A DNA stretch of 64,000 nt from Anthopleura xanthogrammica (GCA_964019055.1 OZ025207.1:27676479-27740478), one strand, 5' to 3'. Shown: positions 32,901-45,400, counted from the first letter of the stretch. The notes: generated by a model from the letters alone, not told the origin. Translations and numbers: made by a program.

Positions 32901-35228
32901 ACAATATTCAAAACCTATAATGTGGCACCAGATTATACTGCAAAATACATTTTTTTATTATAGTCTTGAATACAAATGCTCAAAAAAATGTTTTTGACTC
33001 TTCATGGGTTTTAGAAGTCATGTAAAAAACTCGCATTCGTGTTTTATCGTGGATATAAACACTCGGCCTTCGGCCTCGTGTTTATATCTCAAGATAAAAC
33101 ACTCAAGCTCGTTTTTTAAATATCACTTTTTCATTTTCACTACAAGTTGAATTGGCATAAAATATATTTTATGTCAAAGTAGTACCTTCGCTACCAATAG
33201 CGCCTTAGAATATTTTATAATTTAGGCGCTATATAAATTATTAAATTATTATTAATAGTAATTGCAAACCAATAACATAAAGAAAACTTGATCAACAGTG
33301 ATAAAGCTTTATAAAGACATTTGTAAAGCAGTTTAGAGTATTTTATTTTATCGATCATGACATATATTTTGAGCTATAAATCAAGATGTCAACTTTCATA
33401 CTCAGCGTCTAAGTCGAGGTTGATTTTTTAGGGTCAATTTTAGGTGATAAAAGGTTGAATTATACACCAGCAAATACAGTATAATAAACAAACATTGTGA
33501 AGTGTTTAACGAATGATCATCTGCTCATTTTTGGGTATTTTGTTTATATAATAGATTTTCTTGGATCTCATGCTTTGTAAGTGAGTTTATAGTGAATTTC
33601 ACAATAAAATTGATATACTACATCAACCCAAGTTAGCAGACTGAATCGAGGGAAGATTAACAAACAGGGAATGTCAGAAGGCTGTTGTATTGACCACATG
33701 ACTACTTACAAGTGCAATTCATTATGTCAACATAGTGAGAGTTACATACTGAGAATGGAGGCTATAATAAGCCATATATCCCGAGGGCTACAGGCTCAAG
33801 GAATATATAGGCTTATAGCCAAACATTAGAGGTATGTACCTGTCTTATTGCATACCTAATTAGGTTTTCACAATGTACATGGCCAATCCCAAGAGAAAAT
33901 AGTGTGATAATGTTGATGCACTTAACTTGGGCATCTTGTTTTAGTGTGCATTTATTATGGCACATTCAGTGTTTTTGCTCATCCTACATGGAGTACTAAT
34001 CCATGTGTCAACATGATATCATGAACTTTCACTCTCATCCATTTTGAACCATACAGCGGGGTTGACTATGAGAAACGCCATCAAGGTGAGCTTCTTCAAC
34101 TCGATCTGTTCATCAGATATGTATACGTTAAGTTCGTAATGAGGAAGAAATTCCTCATTACAACTTCAAGGTTTATATCTTTCAGAGCTTTCACCTTGGG
34201 AATATGGCTAAAGTTAATGAGCTCTCCATTAAAATCTCAAAGGCAATTGCTGCCAACTGGTTCCGAGGTTCGAGAAGTTACTCGATTTCAAATCCATTAA
34301 GCTCACAAAAAGCGCTTGATATTTCTTAACAAAGATTGAGTGGTTTGAATTGTTATAAGTTAGTCGTTTTCCTGAATTTAAGGAAAATTCAGACTGCCAT
34401 GCCGAATTTTTGTTGGAAACAACGGGGAAAAATGGTCAGAAAATGCATATTACTACATTGGCGCCCTGTGTATTATATGACTAGAAATACCACTGGTTTG
34501 TAATATTGTTTTTCGGCCCAACTCCACGCCCGGGGGATAGCATTACCCAAGCAATTACCGGTAGGGGGTTTTAGGGGGCATGCTCTCCTCCCCCACCCCG
34601 ACAAATATTTATTACTGATGAGTCCCTAAACTTTATAATAATGTCTTTAAGTCTTTGTAAAGCTGTTTATCGATCGAATTCTTTAGCTAGCTGAAGTATA
34701 ATTGCTAAAAGGGTATTCCAGGCCCCTTCTACTATCCAGACGCTCCTGAAGCCAAGTTCCCGACTACCGTTAAAGTCCCCGCTAAAATCTCCGCTCATTT
34801 ATAAATATGTTACCTCTCCCGTCTCCCCGTGGATAAATACTGTTAAATGAACGTTAATTCCCCGGCCATGCCACGTTAATAACCCGGCCTTTCCCTGGGG
34901 TCGGGTTGCCGGGGTTTCATAAAACTCATAACTCAGCTGCATGGTTACAGTTAGCACAGTCTTTCTACTATCGACCGTCCTTATAAACATCCATCTAACC
35001 AGGAAAAGATAACAAGTATAGAAATAACTAAGACTTGATGTATTCATACCAGGATGAGCTGAGACGGTTGGCTCTCCATCTGGATCAACTTTCTGAAAGC
35101 AAACACAAATATTAGTATTTCACATCTCGATCTTGTTCCAAATTCTACTTTAGCAAGAAAGATTAATACTCTACCTGAAGCGTGTAAACACGTTTCCCAT
35201 CATTGTCTAGATAGTACATGAGATGCAT
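29945..35228 (-). CDS. NOP10: NOP10, H/ACA snoRNP subunit
   Basis: Three exons on the minus strand: 35228-35175, 35092-35050 and 30042-29945, GT-AG introns of 82 bp and 5.0 kb, phases joining to exactly 64 aa, the usual length of animal NOP10. Recognisable parts are [17 protein letters not shown] at the start, [17 protein letters not shown] across the last junction, and [11 protein letters not shown] near the end. NOP10 is the small scaffold that joins dyskerin/NAP57 and NHP2 in H/ACA particles, which guide pseudouridylation of rRNA and snRNA and form part of telomerase RNP. It acts in the nucleolus and Cajal bodies. The first exons lie 162 bp from a divergent tRNA-Lys gene. The long second intron is filled by TIR elements and AT-rich DNA. 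Confidence 0.96.
30839..31484. mobile_element. TIR element in NOP10 intron 2
   Basis: The left end TACAGGGCTTAATATAACAG pairs with the right end, which on the minus strand reads TACAGAGCTTAAAATAACTG. The similarity continues into GGACATTGTC-type sequence. A related pair of ends flanks 40779-40972. No coding frame of note. The rest of the intron (31485-33022 and 33121-35049) holds no feature that I recognise, beyond a (GTTCAA)n run at about 31608-31634 and a SINE/LINE-like tail GGCGCTATATAAATTATTAA near 33226. Confidence 0.5.
33023..33120. repeat. Near-perfect palindrome, arms of about 48 bp
   Basis: The centre is AAACACTCGGCC-TT-CGGCCTCGTGTTT. The arms extend outwards through ATATAAACAC, ATAAAACAC and a run of A/T (TAAAAAACTCG / CGTTTTTTAAA). 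It would form a strong cruciform or RNA hairpin. It lies in NOP10 intron 2. Confidence 0.8.
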
Positions 35229-35273
35229 TTTGTTGATATAGAAAATCCAATGTGAATTCTACAACACTAACAA

Positions 35274-35279
35274 CACGTG
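35274..35279 (-). promoter_or_regulatory. E-box upstream of NOP10
   Basis: CACGTG lies 46 bp upstream of the NOP10 ATG, in the short space shared with the tRNA gene. E-boxes bound by Myc/Max are common in promoters of ribosome-biogenesis genes; use here is inference. Confidence 0.4.
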
Positions 35280-35389
35280 GGATGGAGCATGTTAGGTACG
35301 AGGTTACTCATGTGCACGCGGGAGACTGGATCGAGAATTGGTTTACACATGGTTTAAATATAGATTTTCCTTCAACTTTGATCGAGAGA

Positions 35390-35462
35390 GCCCGGTTAGC
35401 TCAGCTGGTAGAGCATCAGACTTTTAATCTGAGGGTCAAGGGTTCGAGTCCCTTATCGGGCG
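35390..35462 (+). tRNA. tRNA-Lys (anticodon UUU)
   Basis: 73 bases fold fully. The acceptor GCCCGGT pairs with ATCGGGC. The D arm contains AGCTCAGCTGGTAGAGC. The anticodon stem CAGAC/ATCTG is around loop TTTTAA with TTT. The T arm is AAGGG-TTCGAGT-CCCTT. A box and B box (GGTTCGAGTCC) are perfect. There is no intron. A seven-T terminator follows at 35473-35479. It is transcribed away from NOP10. Confidence 0.96.
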
Positions 35463-35472
35463 ATCGAAATTA

Positions 35473-35479
35473 TTTTTTT
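35473..35479 (+). terminator. RNA polymerase III terminator of tRNA-Lys
   Basis: A run of seven T starts 11 bases after the tRNA 3' end, the standard signal for polymerase III release. Confidence 0.85.
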
Positions 35480-35950
35480 CTTCGCTTAGAGATTGATTGA
35501 ATTTTTTTATTTCAGTCGCAAGGTCACTCTAGGTAGGTGCAATTTTTTTTCTTTTTTTCTCAAGTTTTAATCTTAAATATTTTTTCCCTTCAAGGTTTTT
35601 TTCGTTAATAGTTTCTGTTATTAAAAATATTTCATAAAGGAAGAACAGATTTCGGTTCTTGTAAGTAATGAAAATATGTGTAAATAATAAATAAATTAAA
35701 ATATAATCAATGTTAGTGTTACTTTTATAATTTTTAAAGGTTGCGAGGCCCTTTGAAACACTCTTCAATACTCTACTAGATCTGCAGTTGCCCCATTGAT
35801 GGCAATAGTTTTGGCAATTTTTACTCAGCTAGTACCACAGATTATGAGAAGTAGAGACTACATCATTAATAGAGTGGCCATGACAGGGCTATTCCCCCAG
35901 AAAAGTAAAACAACTATGGAATTAAATATTCATTTTTTGTGATCACGTGC
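35480..35950. other. Gap, nothing recognised
   Basis: AT-rich sequence. The minus-strand frame 35529-35768 is low-complexity and has no homology that I recognise. Confidence 0.5.
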
Positions 35951-35958
35951 TGCACATA

Positions 35959-37263
35959 AGGGTGTCTCGAAAACTTAGACCTCGAAAACTTAGACCTCAG
36001 ACCTCGAAAAGTTAGACCTCGAAAAGTTAGACCCATAAATAATCACAGACAATCTCAGACCGGTTAAAATGATTAAAACCGAAAATACCGTAAAAAAATA
36101 GTTTTCACGGGGAAAATAAAAAACACAGGAAATAACGCCAGAGTTCGGACTACAAGATGGTTTAACTTGGCCAAGTAAACATATCAGCCAATCAGAGTTT
36201 CGTTCTTGACAGATATCTGTCATGTTATTTATCTAATCGCTGTGCTCATGAAACAGACCATTCTCAATCTTGCTTGGACTATAAAAATAGCAGATTTTCA
36301 CGTAAGATTTATAGTTTCTGAACTTATAATAGCAAGATCTTGTATTTAGATATGTCAAAGCTAGGAAAGAACTCTCCAGCGTTCCAGTGAAAACAGTTGG
36401 TCTGTAAACAAACACTTAACTAAGATTAGGACGATTTTCATTTCACACCTCGTTAATACGTCTGTCAACAGACAGGTATTTCCAGCCAACCAAAAACAAG
36501 GAAAACGGGACCAACGGAGTGTTGACAAACACTTCGAACTGTGCAGGAAATCATATAAAAATCGAACACTTCCTTCGGTAAAAAAAAAAAGAATGTAGAA
36601 TTCCCAAAGGTATCAAAAACGGAGTGTATTCAAGACGCGAAAGAAGTCAGAGAGCGCCCGAGTTTCGAAGCGTTGTAGGACACGAATTTCATCACGCGGG
36701 AAAAATCCAAAGGGTAACCGACTAAGTATTAGGATGAACGAGGGTTGCTACACCTTTTTGATTTGCTTTCTCTTCAAACAATGTAACTAGCGAACTTTCG
36801 AACATTTCAGGGTGGAATTGTTTCAAAAAGAAAGAGTAACATTGAAACATTTTATTAGTGAATTAAACATTTTTGAAAATATTTACCCGCGTAGGTCTCC
36901 AGTAAAACTTTGGTTGTTCTAAAATCAACTGAGGATCAGTACGGGCTTTTGTTTTGGAGGTTCGAGCCCAGCAGTTTTTGTAACATTTTTTTCTTTTCTA
37001 GCCCTTTTTTATACGTCTGCCTCCTTTTCGGTTTATTTTTTTAAACGTTCATTTGTGATGATAATTTTAAATCTTAATTTTATTCCCGAATATTTTCTGC
37101 CCTGATGGATTAGATATTTAAATGTGGGGCTCACTGTGTAGAAAACAATTTCACTGAGTGAAATTTTATCATGGGTCTAACTTTTCGAGGTCTAAATTTT
37201 CGAGGTCTAACTTTTCGAGGTCTGAGGTCTAAGTTTTCGAGGTCTAAGTTTTCGAGACACCCC
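35959..37263. mobile_element. 1.3 kb hAT-like non-autonomous element
   Basis: The ends read GGGTGTCTCGAAAACTTAGA on the left and the same on the minus strand at the right. Exact 8 bp duplications TGCACATA flank it (35951-35958 and 37264-37271). Each TIR is itself repetitive: the 15 bp phrase TCGAAAACTTAGACC (or ...GTTAGACC) recurs four or five times with an interposed 'tcagacc'. The interior has no frame longer than about 80 codons. A core part (36420-36910) recurs inverted at 24216-24725. The 8 bp duplication and end type point to the hAT superfamily. Confidence 0.85.
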
Positions 37264-37271
37264 TGCACATA

Positions 37272-38018
37272 ACTGATGTTCTGCCCCCCCCCCCCCCCCC
37301 CCCTTCCCCCTCCCCCCGAGTTTCTCAAGGCTTGCTACGGACCTACATGAATCAAAACGTCACAATTTTCAAAGATATTACTGATCATGAATGGCAACTT
37401 ATAAGAAAATAACTTAATCAACTCCAGGAATTTCATCTATACCTTATTACAAGAAATAGGAAAGTAGTTTTTAGTAGTTAGATATAAAGCATCCCTTGAT
37501 AGCATTATTTATGTCATAGGCAGGTTTTCATACTTCAATATATTTGATAATTTTTATATCTCAATTTTTAATATGTAATAATTAACACATTAGCTGTAAA
37601 GGTATGGAACATGCAAGACCATATAATTGAATGTGTTGACCAGTTACAAATTAGACCTGAAGCTGAACTAGTCTTTCAGTCAGTAGCCGGTGCGGCCAAA
37701 TGCTGAATGGGCTATTGACTCATTAAACACAAGGGTGAGAGGTCTAATGGTTTGATTCTAAACCTACTTATCGGTCAAATAAATGAATACACAACCATTG
37801 TTTTAGTTTTCAAAACTGGCACTTTTTGCTACTTGCTAGAGGTCTATCACTGATAGACCGCCAGTAGCTCAGCCAATCAGAGCACAGGATTTGTGATAGA
37901 CCATTAGTAGCTTTAGACTTATATGTAATATACCAGCCAACTCTATATCAGTCACTATGAACATGCAAGAATGTTTGACAAGGAAAATGATGGTGGATAT
38001 TAACCTAATACACAGCTA
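37272..38018. other. Gap, nothing recognised
   Basis: It starts with a C homopolymer (about 37286-37303) and a C/T-rich patch. No exon or RNA gene is seen. Confidence 0.5.
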
Positions 38019-38344
38019 TTTCAAAAATGGTTGGTGAAGGTTTTGTTGCATGTTGCAGCCCGAAATGCAGTGTGGGGGATGTGAATTCAAGCAGAGAAAG
38101 GTCACAACAATATGGAATTTACCCAAACTTTGTCTTTGTAGGTTTTCCCAGCATATTTTCTTCTGTGCTGACATTATTTACATAGGAATATAATAGATTT
38201 CAAGCTTGGTGGAAAAAAAATAAAAATAAGGAAAAATAAAAAAAATATTTATTCATACATGATGAGTTTTACAGCATGGCTGATGTGGTCATGAAGCAAG
38301 ATGCAACATGCAACATAATTAACCTTCACCAAACTTTTTTGAAA
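38019..38344. mobile_element. MITE with TTCAAAAATGG ends (copy 2)
   Basis: The left end TTTCAAAAATGGTTGGTGAA and the mirrored right end (AACCTTCACCAAACTTTTTT) match the element at 1924-2144. Read on the minus strand its interior follows copy 1, including 'taaataatgtcagcacagaa' and 'gacctttctctgcttg'. It carries a roughly 100 bp A-rich insertion. A lone TIR-like piece TATTTCAAAAAGGTTATAGG follows at about 38360. Confidence 0.7.
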
Positions 38345-38445
38345 AGGCTGTATATATCTTCTATTTCAAAAAGGTTATAGGATGATAGACGACAGGTGAC
38401 AAGTATTTCTGAGGCCATCAAACACAAATAATGAAGGTATATAAA

Positions 38446-38779
38446 ACAGGGTCTGGAAGGGGGGGGGAGGGGGTCCAGATCCCAAATCACACACTTTTTT
38501 CCGCAAAATCCCATGTCCCACACCATCTTGCCATAACTGAAAGCGAGTAATATTCAAAGGCATTTGAATTTTTCTTTTATTTATTAATTTTTTTCATGTT
38601 TTACCAATGATCAGAAAGAAAAATCCAGTATCCTGGACATTAAATTCAGCAATTCCCAGGTCACGGCCAAAGCCAATATCCCGAATCAAGTTAGATTTTT
38701 TTCTAGGTTCCCAGATCCCAAGTTATATTAAATTTTTATCCGTTTCTCGGATCCCACGAATACCCTTCCAGACCATGTT
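38446..38779. mobile_element. TIR element with GGTCTGGAAGGG ends
   Basis: CAGGGTCTGGAAGGG at the left is mirrored by CCCTTCCAGACCATG at the right. The interior contains repeated 'atccc' phrases and no long frame. From 38780 to 39430 I see only a weak inverted repeat (AGGAGATAGG...CCTATCTCTT) and probable STX16 3' UTR. Confidence 0.55.
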
Positions 38780-39430
38780 AAAATGGCTTCATGGACTACA
38801 GGCAACACTGGATTATCTCAACACAGTTAACCTTCATTTACTTGACAAGAATTATTAGAAGAAACAAAAAATTGTCACAACCGAAGGAGATAGGTGATAG
38901 GTCATGAACCTCCATGTTCTTGACAAGAATAAGAATAGGAATTGGGAGTCATTCCATCTATTCTTGGAATGTCCTATTTCTCCTATCTCTTATTTCCTTT
39001 GGCTCCAATGACCTTTTTGGTAATAGATATGTGTGCATGACTTAGTGTAATGTCAGAGAATATTATTAATATATAGCATTTAACCCCTGGTCCCCTTCTT
39101 AACTATCAATTACAATATACAATATCAAAAATCTAAATAATCTAAATAATAATAGAATCAAATCTGAATTGGCATATTTGAGAGTAACAAAAATGATATC
39201 ACATTACAAAAAAGCTTCATATCAAAATTTTCAATTCATCAGTTCCTTTGAAGTCACTGATATTTTTGTTAAAACAATAATTTACCTTGAACTGGTTGAG
39301 TAATTTCATTTACCCCATGAAACAAATCAACCAAAAGTGAATGAACTTAGGGGAAAAATAATAAATGTCTATCAGACTGGGTAATATCTGAGACTAGGTA
39401 TCTATTTTACAGGTTTAATGGTGACTCATG

Positions 39431-42400
39431 CTATGAAGATTTTGTGATAACCAAGGCTACCAATAGAATTATTAAAATTACAGATATCAAGATGATACAC
39501 AACATCTTTCTTGAACTTTTTTGATGCTGTTCAGCCTGAGAAAAATAAATAGTCATGTTAAAACAAGGTTAGTTAAAGAGGTTTGAAAGGGAAAGAATTT
39601 GTAGTCTGATCACTTAGTTGTAGAATTACCTTTTTAAGTTGCTCAAGTCCCTGCTCAACTTTAACAGAAGCTTGTTCAACATTATAATCTATTCTGTCCA
39701 ATATTGTGCCCTACGCAAACACATGTTTTATTAATAATGATAACAATGAATATTTTAAATAAGTAAACAAGGGTTATCAAGAAAAGCAAAAAGGAAGTAA
39801 AATGGAAGAGAGAAAGAAAGTGTAAAGAAAAAATTAAAAAAGGTCAAAAGAGGAAAGAAAGAAAGAAAAGTAAGAAAGAAATGAAAGAAAAAAGAATGAA
39901 AGAAGAGAAAAATAAGTGAAAGAAAGAAAACTTCTAATCATTAATTTATTTACCATAAATCCTCTATTAAGCCCCTCCAGAGGCTTATTTATTTCAGGCA
40001 CTTTTAAGGGGAGCCTTATTGGAAAGGGGGGGCCTTGATAAAGGGGGGGCTTATTAATTTTTAGCCAAAACACAATATAATATGATATGACAACTTTATC
40101 CCAACACGGTAAACTCAGAATTAAATGGAAGTATTAATATGGACTGTCTCGCATAATCTTTAGGGATGTTTTAAGACATGGTATATGCATTGTTCAAATT
40201 ACACAGTATTTTCAACATTTGATGCACTTGTTTTAGTCTCTAAAGTATGATTTACCATTATTGTAAATTTAGTTGTGAAGAGGAAGGGGAAGGGAGGAGG
40301 GCTTAAAAGAGAGGGGTGGCTTAAATAAATTTATCCCTTTAAAAAGGGGGGCTTATTAGAGAGGGGGGGGCTTAATAGAGGATTTACGGTAATTATCTAT
40401 TAAACCAACCAATCAATGATAAAAACATGATACATAAAAAGAAAATGTTTCTTCTCATAGTCAACTAGTAAACTTTTCCTGTTTGAATAGAGGATAAAAA
40501 GGTTGACCCACATTTAATGATCTACTTTATTTTCTTACTTGTTCAACGATCATTGTTGCAAGATCTCTGAAGATTTCATTTAATTCTGATATCGACTGCA
40601 CTATAGACTGAATTTCTTTTTCTCTTAGTTCAATAATTGCTGAGTTATCTTCAACCAGTCTCATCTGCTCACTCGTAAAGCCCTACAGACATATTAAATG
40701 TGTTCAAAGATATTAATTCATGGTTGGATTTTACAGCTACAGATTTTAAAATAACTCCATATGCCCAATTATCACGCACCAGCGCTTAAAATAATGGCTG
40801 GTGAGTTGCTGGTCACAATAAACAGCCAAATTAGTTTTAGCTCAGTCATACCTCATATCTGGCTCAATATTACTGGTCAAAATAAGGTCCAGTAAGACAA
40901 AGATTTGACCAGACAAGTTCCAAACCTGGCCAGACATTGTCTGATGATCGGTTGTTATTTTAGGCCTTGTACACTAGCACTACTATGCAGATGGAAACCC
41001 TGTATCGTAAGTTACGATTACTTTTTATATAATATTTATTTGTCTTAGATAAGACATTCAAAAAAGCTTCAAATGTTTTGAACTTATTAAACAACCTCTG
41101 GACTGATCAAAGTCAGGGCGTGGCAAACTCACAGATCAAATTGGATCAATGGATCTTGACACCTATATCAAACTCTATCCACAAATGCAATACAGAGTCC
41201 CACTACCCTACCCTTGATTTAAAAAATAATAATATAATATAAATCTAAAATGTATGAGTCTATACTGTTGGTGAAGTGCTTAATACATTAAAATATATGT
41301 AGAGTGCAATAAACTGTAAATTATAGATAGATTAAAGACTATAATTTACAGTTTAAAATATAATATAAATATATACCCTGTCATAAAGTTCATCATCCTC
41401 TACAACATCTTCATTCATCAAAGCACTACTTGTTGATGGAAGACCAGTGTCAAAAAACTGTCGCTCCCTCTCTTCTCTGTTCTTTAATCCTAAATAAGCA
41501 ATTCAAGAATAGGGTTGTTACATTCCTTTCTTATAGTTATGCATCTAACTAGTGCAAAACACTACACCCAATTTCTCAGTACTACTCCTACAGTCTAACT
41601 TAACAAACACCTCACCATTACAAAACTGCACCCCCATGTACAGTGTAGTAACTTTACCTTTTTTTAGCATTTTTTAACTTGGTAAATATCATCTAATAGT
41701 CATTATGAATACAAAATAAATTGTGAACTCACTTTTCAAATAAGAAGATTGACTTTTCCTGAAGTTTGTAGACAAGTCTTGAAGACTAACAGCCAGTGAT
41801 GATATAACGTTTTTTAAAATACGTTGTTCTTGTTTACTGGCTCCTCTACTTTGCTTGCCCATACGTTGAATCGCACTTTGACACTGATGAAACATCTTGT
41901 GAACAAGATGAAAACCAAATTGAACATTAATGTAAGAACTAAACCCTAGCTATTTTCAAGAGTTCTTAACAATTTAAGCTCAGCAAACTGAATTAACTCT
42001 TAATTTTATGTAAATTATATTGTATACATCTTTTCTTTTGGGAAGCAAGGGTGGAGTAGTGCATAGGTTCTCGCCTCTCAGCCCTATGGTCCCGGGGTCG
42101 ATAATTTCCCAGACATGGCACCTTTTTATGTGAGTTGAGTTTGCCGATTCTCTCCCTTGCTTTGAGGGTTTCCGGTTTTCCTCCCTACCACAAAAATCAA
42201 CCCTAATTCGATCTGAGTTGTGCTCCGTGGTCACACATGAGTCGTATGGCAGCTGTCTTCGGCACCTTTGTATGCCTTTGACTCAGCCACATTGAGCTGC
42301 ATCCTTTACAATTTAGCTGTTAGAGCTGCAAGAAAGGATGATTAGCCACTCCATAAATTTTTAGAAAGTGTTGACCATGGAGTAATGGTGCGATGTTGAT

Positions 42401-45400
42401 CAACAAACAGGACAGGGCATCTGGGGTGCTGTTCTTGGATTTTACCAGCTTATGAATATTATAAAGGCATAAAATAATAGTCTAAAGTCATAGGATGCAG
42501 AGAAAGCACAAAAGCACAAAAGAAGAGAAAATCACAAAGTTAAGTTTACAAATAACAAGGGCACAAATTAAAGAAAACTGGGTTTTTTTTACTGTATGAA
42601 AGTGCCAATTTAGGCTCGCAGAAAATGAAATAGTGTACTTAAATTGGTATTTCGACTAATCATGTGCATGGTACAACCTGCTTATTTTATAAATATTATG
42701 GTATATATCATAGATAATTATGTGTATTTGTCTACCTGAGTAATTTCTTTGGTTGTTATTTCGATAGTTTGTTCTTCATCAATACTGTCATCTAATGTGG
42801 GTCTGTTTAGATGTCTATCATGAAGTGTTGACAGGTCCGTCACTTGTTAAAAAAAAGTTATATAAAGTTTATATTATTAGCAATCCTTAAAGGGGCACTT
42901 GGATGAAAATTGGAAATGACTTGAAACTTGGTTAAACCTATCTATATGGCTCTAATAGTATCCAAGCAACATATTTTCTTCACAGTGGTGGGTAAAAATT
43001 GTTCATTTTTTTAGCATCTAAATTGTGAGTAAATGACGTCATTTATTCAACCCTATTGTTCCTTAAGTTTTCAAACCAAAATTTCTCAACTGTAAGTGGC
43101 TCCCAGGCTAAGATTTTTGCAAATCTCGTTTTCCTGATCATGATTGAGTAATATATTATCCTCAAATATTTGAATTATTTAGACTTTCGAAAATGGGGGC
43201 ATTTTCATCCAAGTGCCCCTTTAAAAAATAAAACAGCTTTTTCTGTGCACTCCATTCAGTAATACAGCATGCAGAAGTGACAATAAGCACAAAAGAATCA
43301 TAAAGAGAAGCACAATTAAACTATAGGCAAATTCTTTTCACACTTTCTTGAGTGCTTTCGGCACCTTGTTGGCCTAGATGAAATTACTTGAAGTGTAATT
43401 CTAGTTACTAAATAAAGTGTTGTTGTTGTTGTTACTTCCTAAGTGCTTTAAAGTGAATATAAGGGTTCGCCAGTTTGTGTTTAATATGAAAGTTCTGACC
43501 CTAAAAATCACATAATCAATATTTTTTTTTTGAATTTATGATGAATTGGCTATACAATGAATGTGCACAAGGTTTAGTCTGATAGCCAGTCTTTTTCTTT
43601 ACTTACTTCTTTGCTTGATCCTGGTTATATCATACTGTATCTACAAAATTGAATTATACCACACACTTAGCTTGGTGAGTATTACAGCGCGACGCGTCTT
43701 ACCATGGCCACCCTGCCAAAGTTTCGTACAAGTACGATAAATCACTTCTTGCAAAGAATTTCCACATAAAAAAGACTACCTACGAAAATATTAAGTGTTA
43801 GCAAGCCAAAAGAGCAAAACTGGTTTTAGAAATAGAGATTTTTAAGCATTTTCTTCAAGTTCTTGCTCCGAAGTTCAAATATTTGCGGTAACAACAAAGC
43901 AAGTTCACATGCAAATTTACAGATTTTCGCTTTCTGATTGGCTCACTTGTAAAAAAGTTTGTTGGGTGGCTACGGTAAGGCGCGTCGCGCTGTAACTACA
44001 ATGAAATTTAATAAAGAATTAAGAGAAAAATATCATATGCCCTTGGCAGGACTCGAACCCACGGTTTCGGTATACTAGTCCGACGTGTTAACCACTACAC
44101 TACAAGGACCAACCACGCTGGTTACGCAGCCAGGCAATGTTGTATATGTGGCAACTGTGGGGGTCCAGGGCAATATTAATCTCAAGGGTAAGCTGAACAC
44201 CGTAAATATTTACGCACAATTGAGGATAATACTAGTGAAATGAAATGCATTCAGTGTGAATAATAGAATAAAGAATTAAGAGAAAAATATCATATGCCCT
44301 TGGCAGGACTCGAACCCACGGTTTCGGTATACTAGTCCGACATGTTAACCACTACACTACAAGGACCAACCACGCTGGTTACGCAGCCAGGCAATGTTGT
44401 ATATGTGGCAACTGTGGGGGTCCAGGGCGATATTAATCTCATGGGTAAGCTGAACACCGTAAATATTTACGCACAATTGAGGATAATACTAATGAAATGA
44501 AATGCGTTCCGTGTGAATAATAGAATAAAGAATTAAGAGAAAAATATCATATGCCCTTGGCAGGACTCAAACCCACGGTTTCGGTATACTAGTTCGACGT
44601 GTTAACCACTACACTACAAGGACCAACCACGCTGGTTACGCAGCCAGGCAATGTTGTATATGTGGCAACTGTGGGGGTCCAGGGCGATATTGATCTCAAT
44701 GAAATTTAAGTACTTTGTGAATTTGATGGGAATAATAAGAAATGAAAATGTACATACCTCCTCTACAGAATCAATCCTAAAAAAAAGATTAAAAATGGCT
44801 GAACTAATATTCATTATGAAAACATTTTATAAACATACCATATGACTTAAACCTGGCCCCCCTGAATACAAGCCCAACCAAAAATAAACCTAAATTTCAA
44901 AAGTAAAACCTTTTCCAATAACAAGCCCTCCCAAAAATCAGCCCAGGCTCTATTTTAAACTATACATCAAACTATATATCAAGCCAAAGATGCGTGGGTT
45001 TTTAAGATTTTTAAGTTTTAGTTGTGGACCATATTATGTCAAATCTGAATAAATTTTTGTTGTTGTAGTTTTTAAGGGAAGATGTCAGGTTCAATAATAA
45101 ACAATTATTGGATGAGGTAGAGCATGATATCATAAATTATCAAGACCAAGGCTGTGTTATCTGTCAAAGCCATAGGCTGAGGCAGATAAAACGGCAGAGG
45201 TCTTGATATTGACGATATCATGCGAAAACAGAATTCAATAATTGTTTTATTATACATTTTGTAAACTAAGAATAAAGATTTAATTCTGCTTTCCAAAAAA
45301 TAGCAAGCGTATTTCGATTTTCATAATTGTGACCTTTGAACTCAACATGGTAAAACCTACAGATAATACATTTATCATGTTGAGTTCACAAGATATCAGG

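Larger units (their letters stand above)
44012..44696 (-). repeat. 257 bp tandem array carrying tRNA-like genes
   Basis: Two and two-thirds units are spaced exactly 257 bp and differ by a handful of bases. The array is bounded by 13 bp direct repeats CAATGAAATTTAA at 43999-44011 and 44697-44709, like a target duplication made by retroposition. On the minus strand each unit has about 85 bp of leader, a 72 bp tRNA-like sequence, then 'tatgatatttttctctt'. It sits in STX16 intron 3. Confidence 0.85.
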
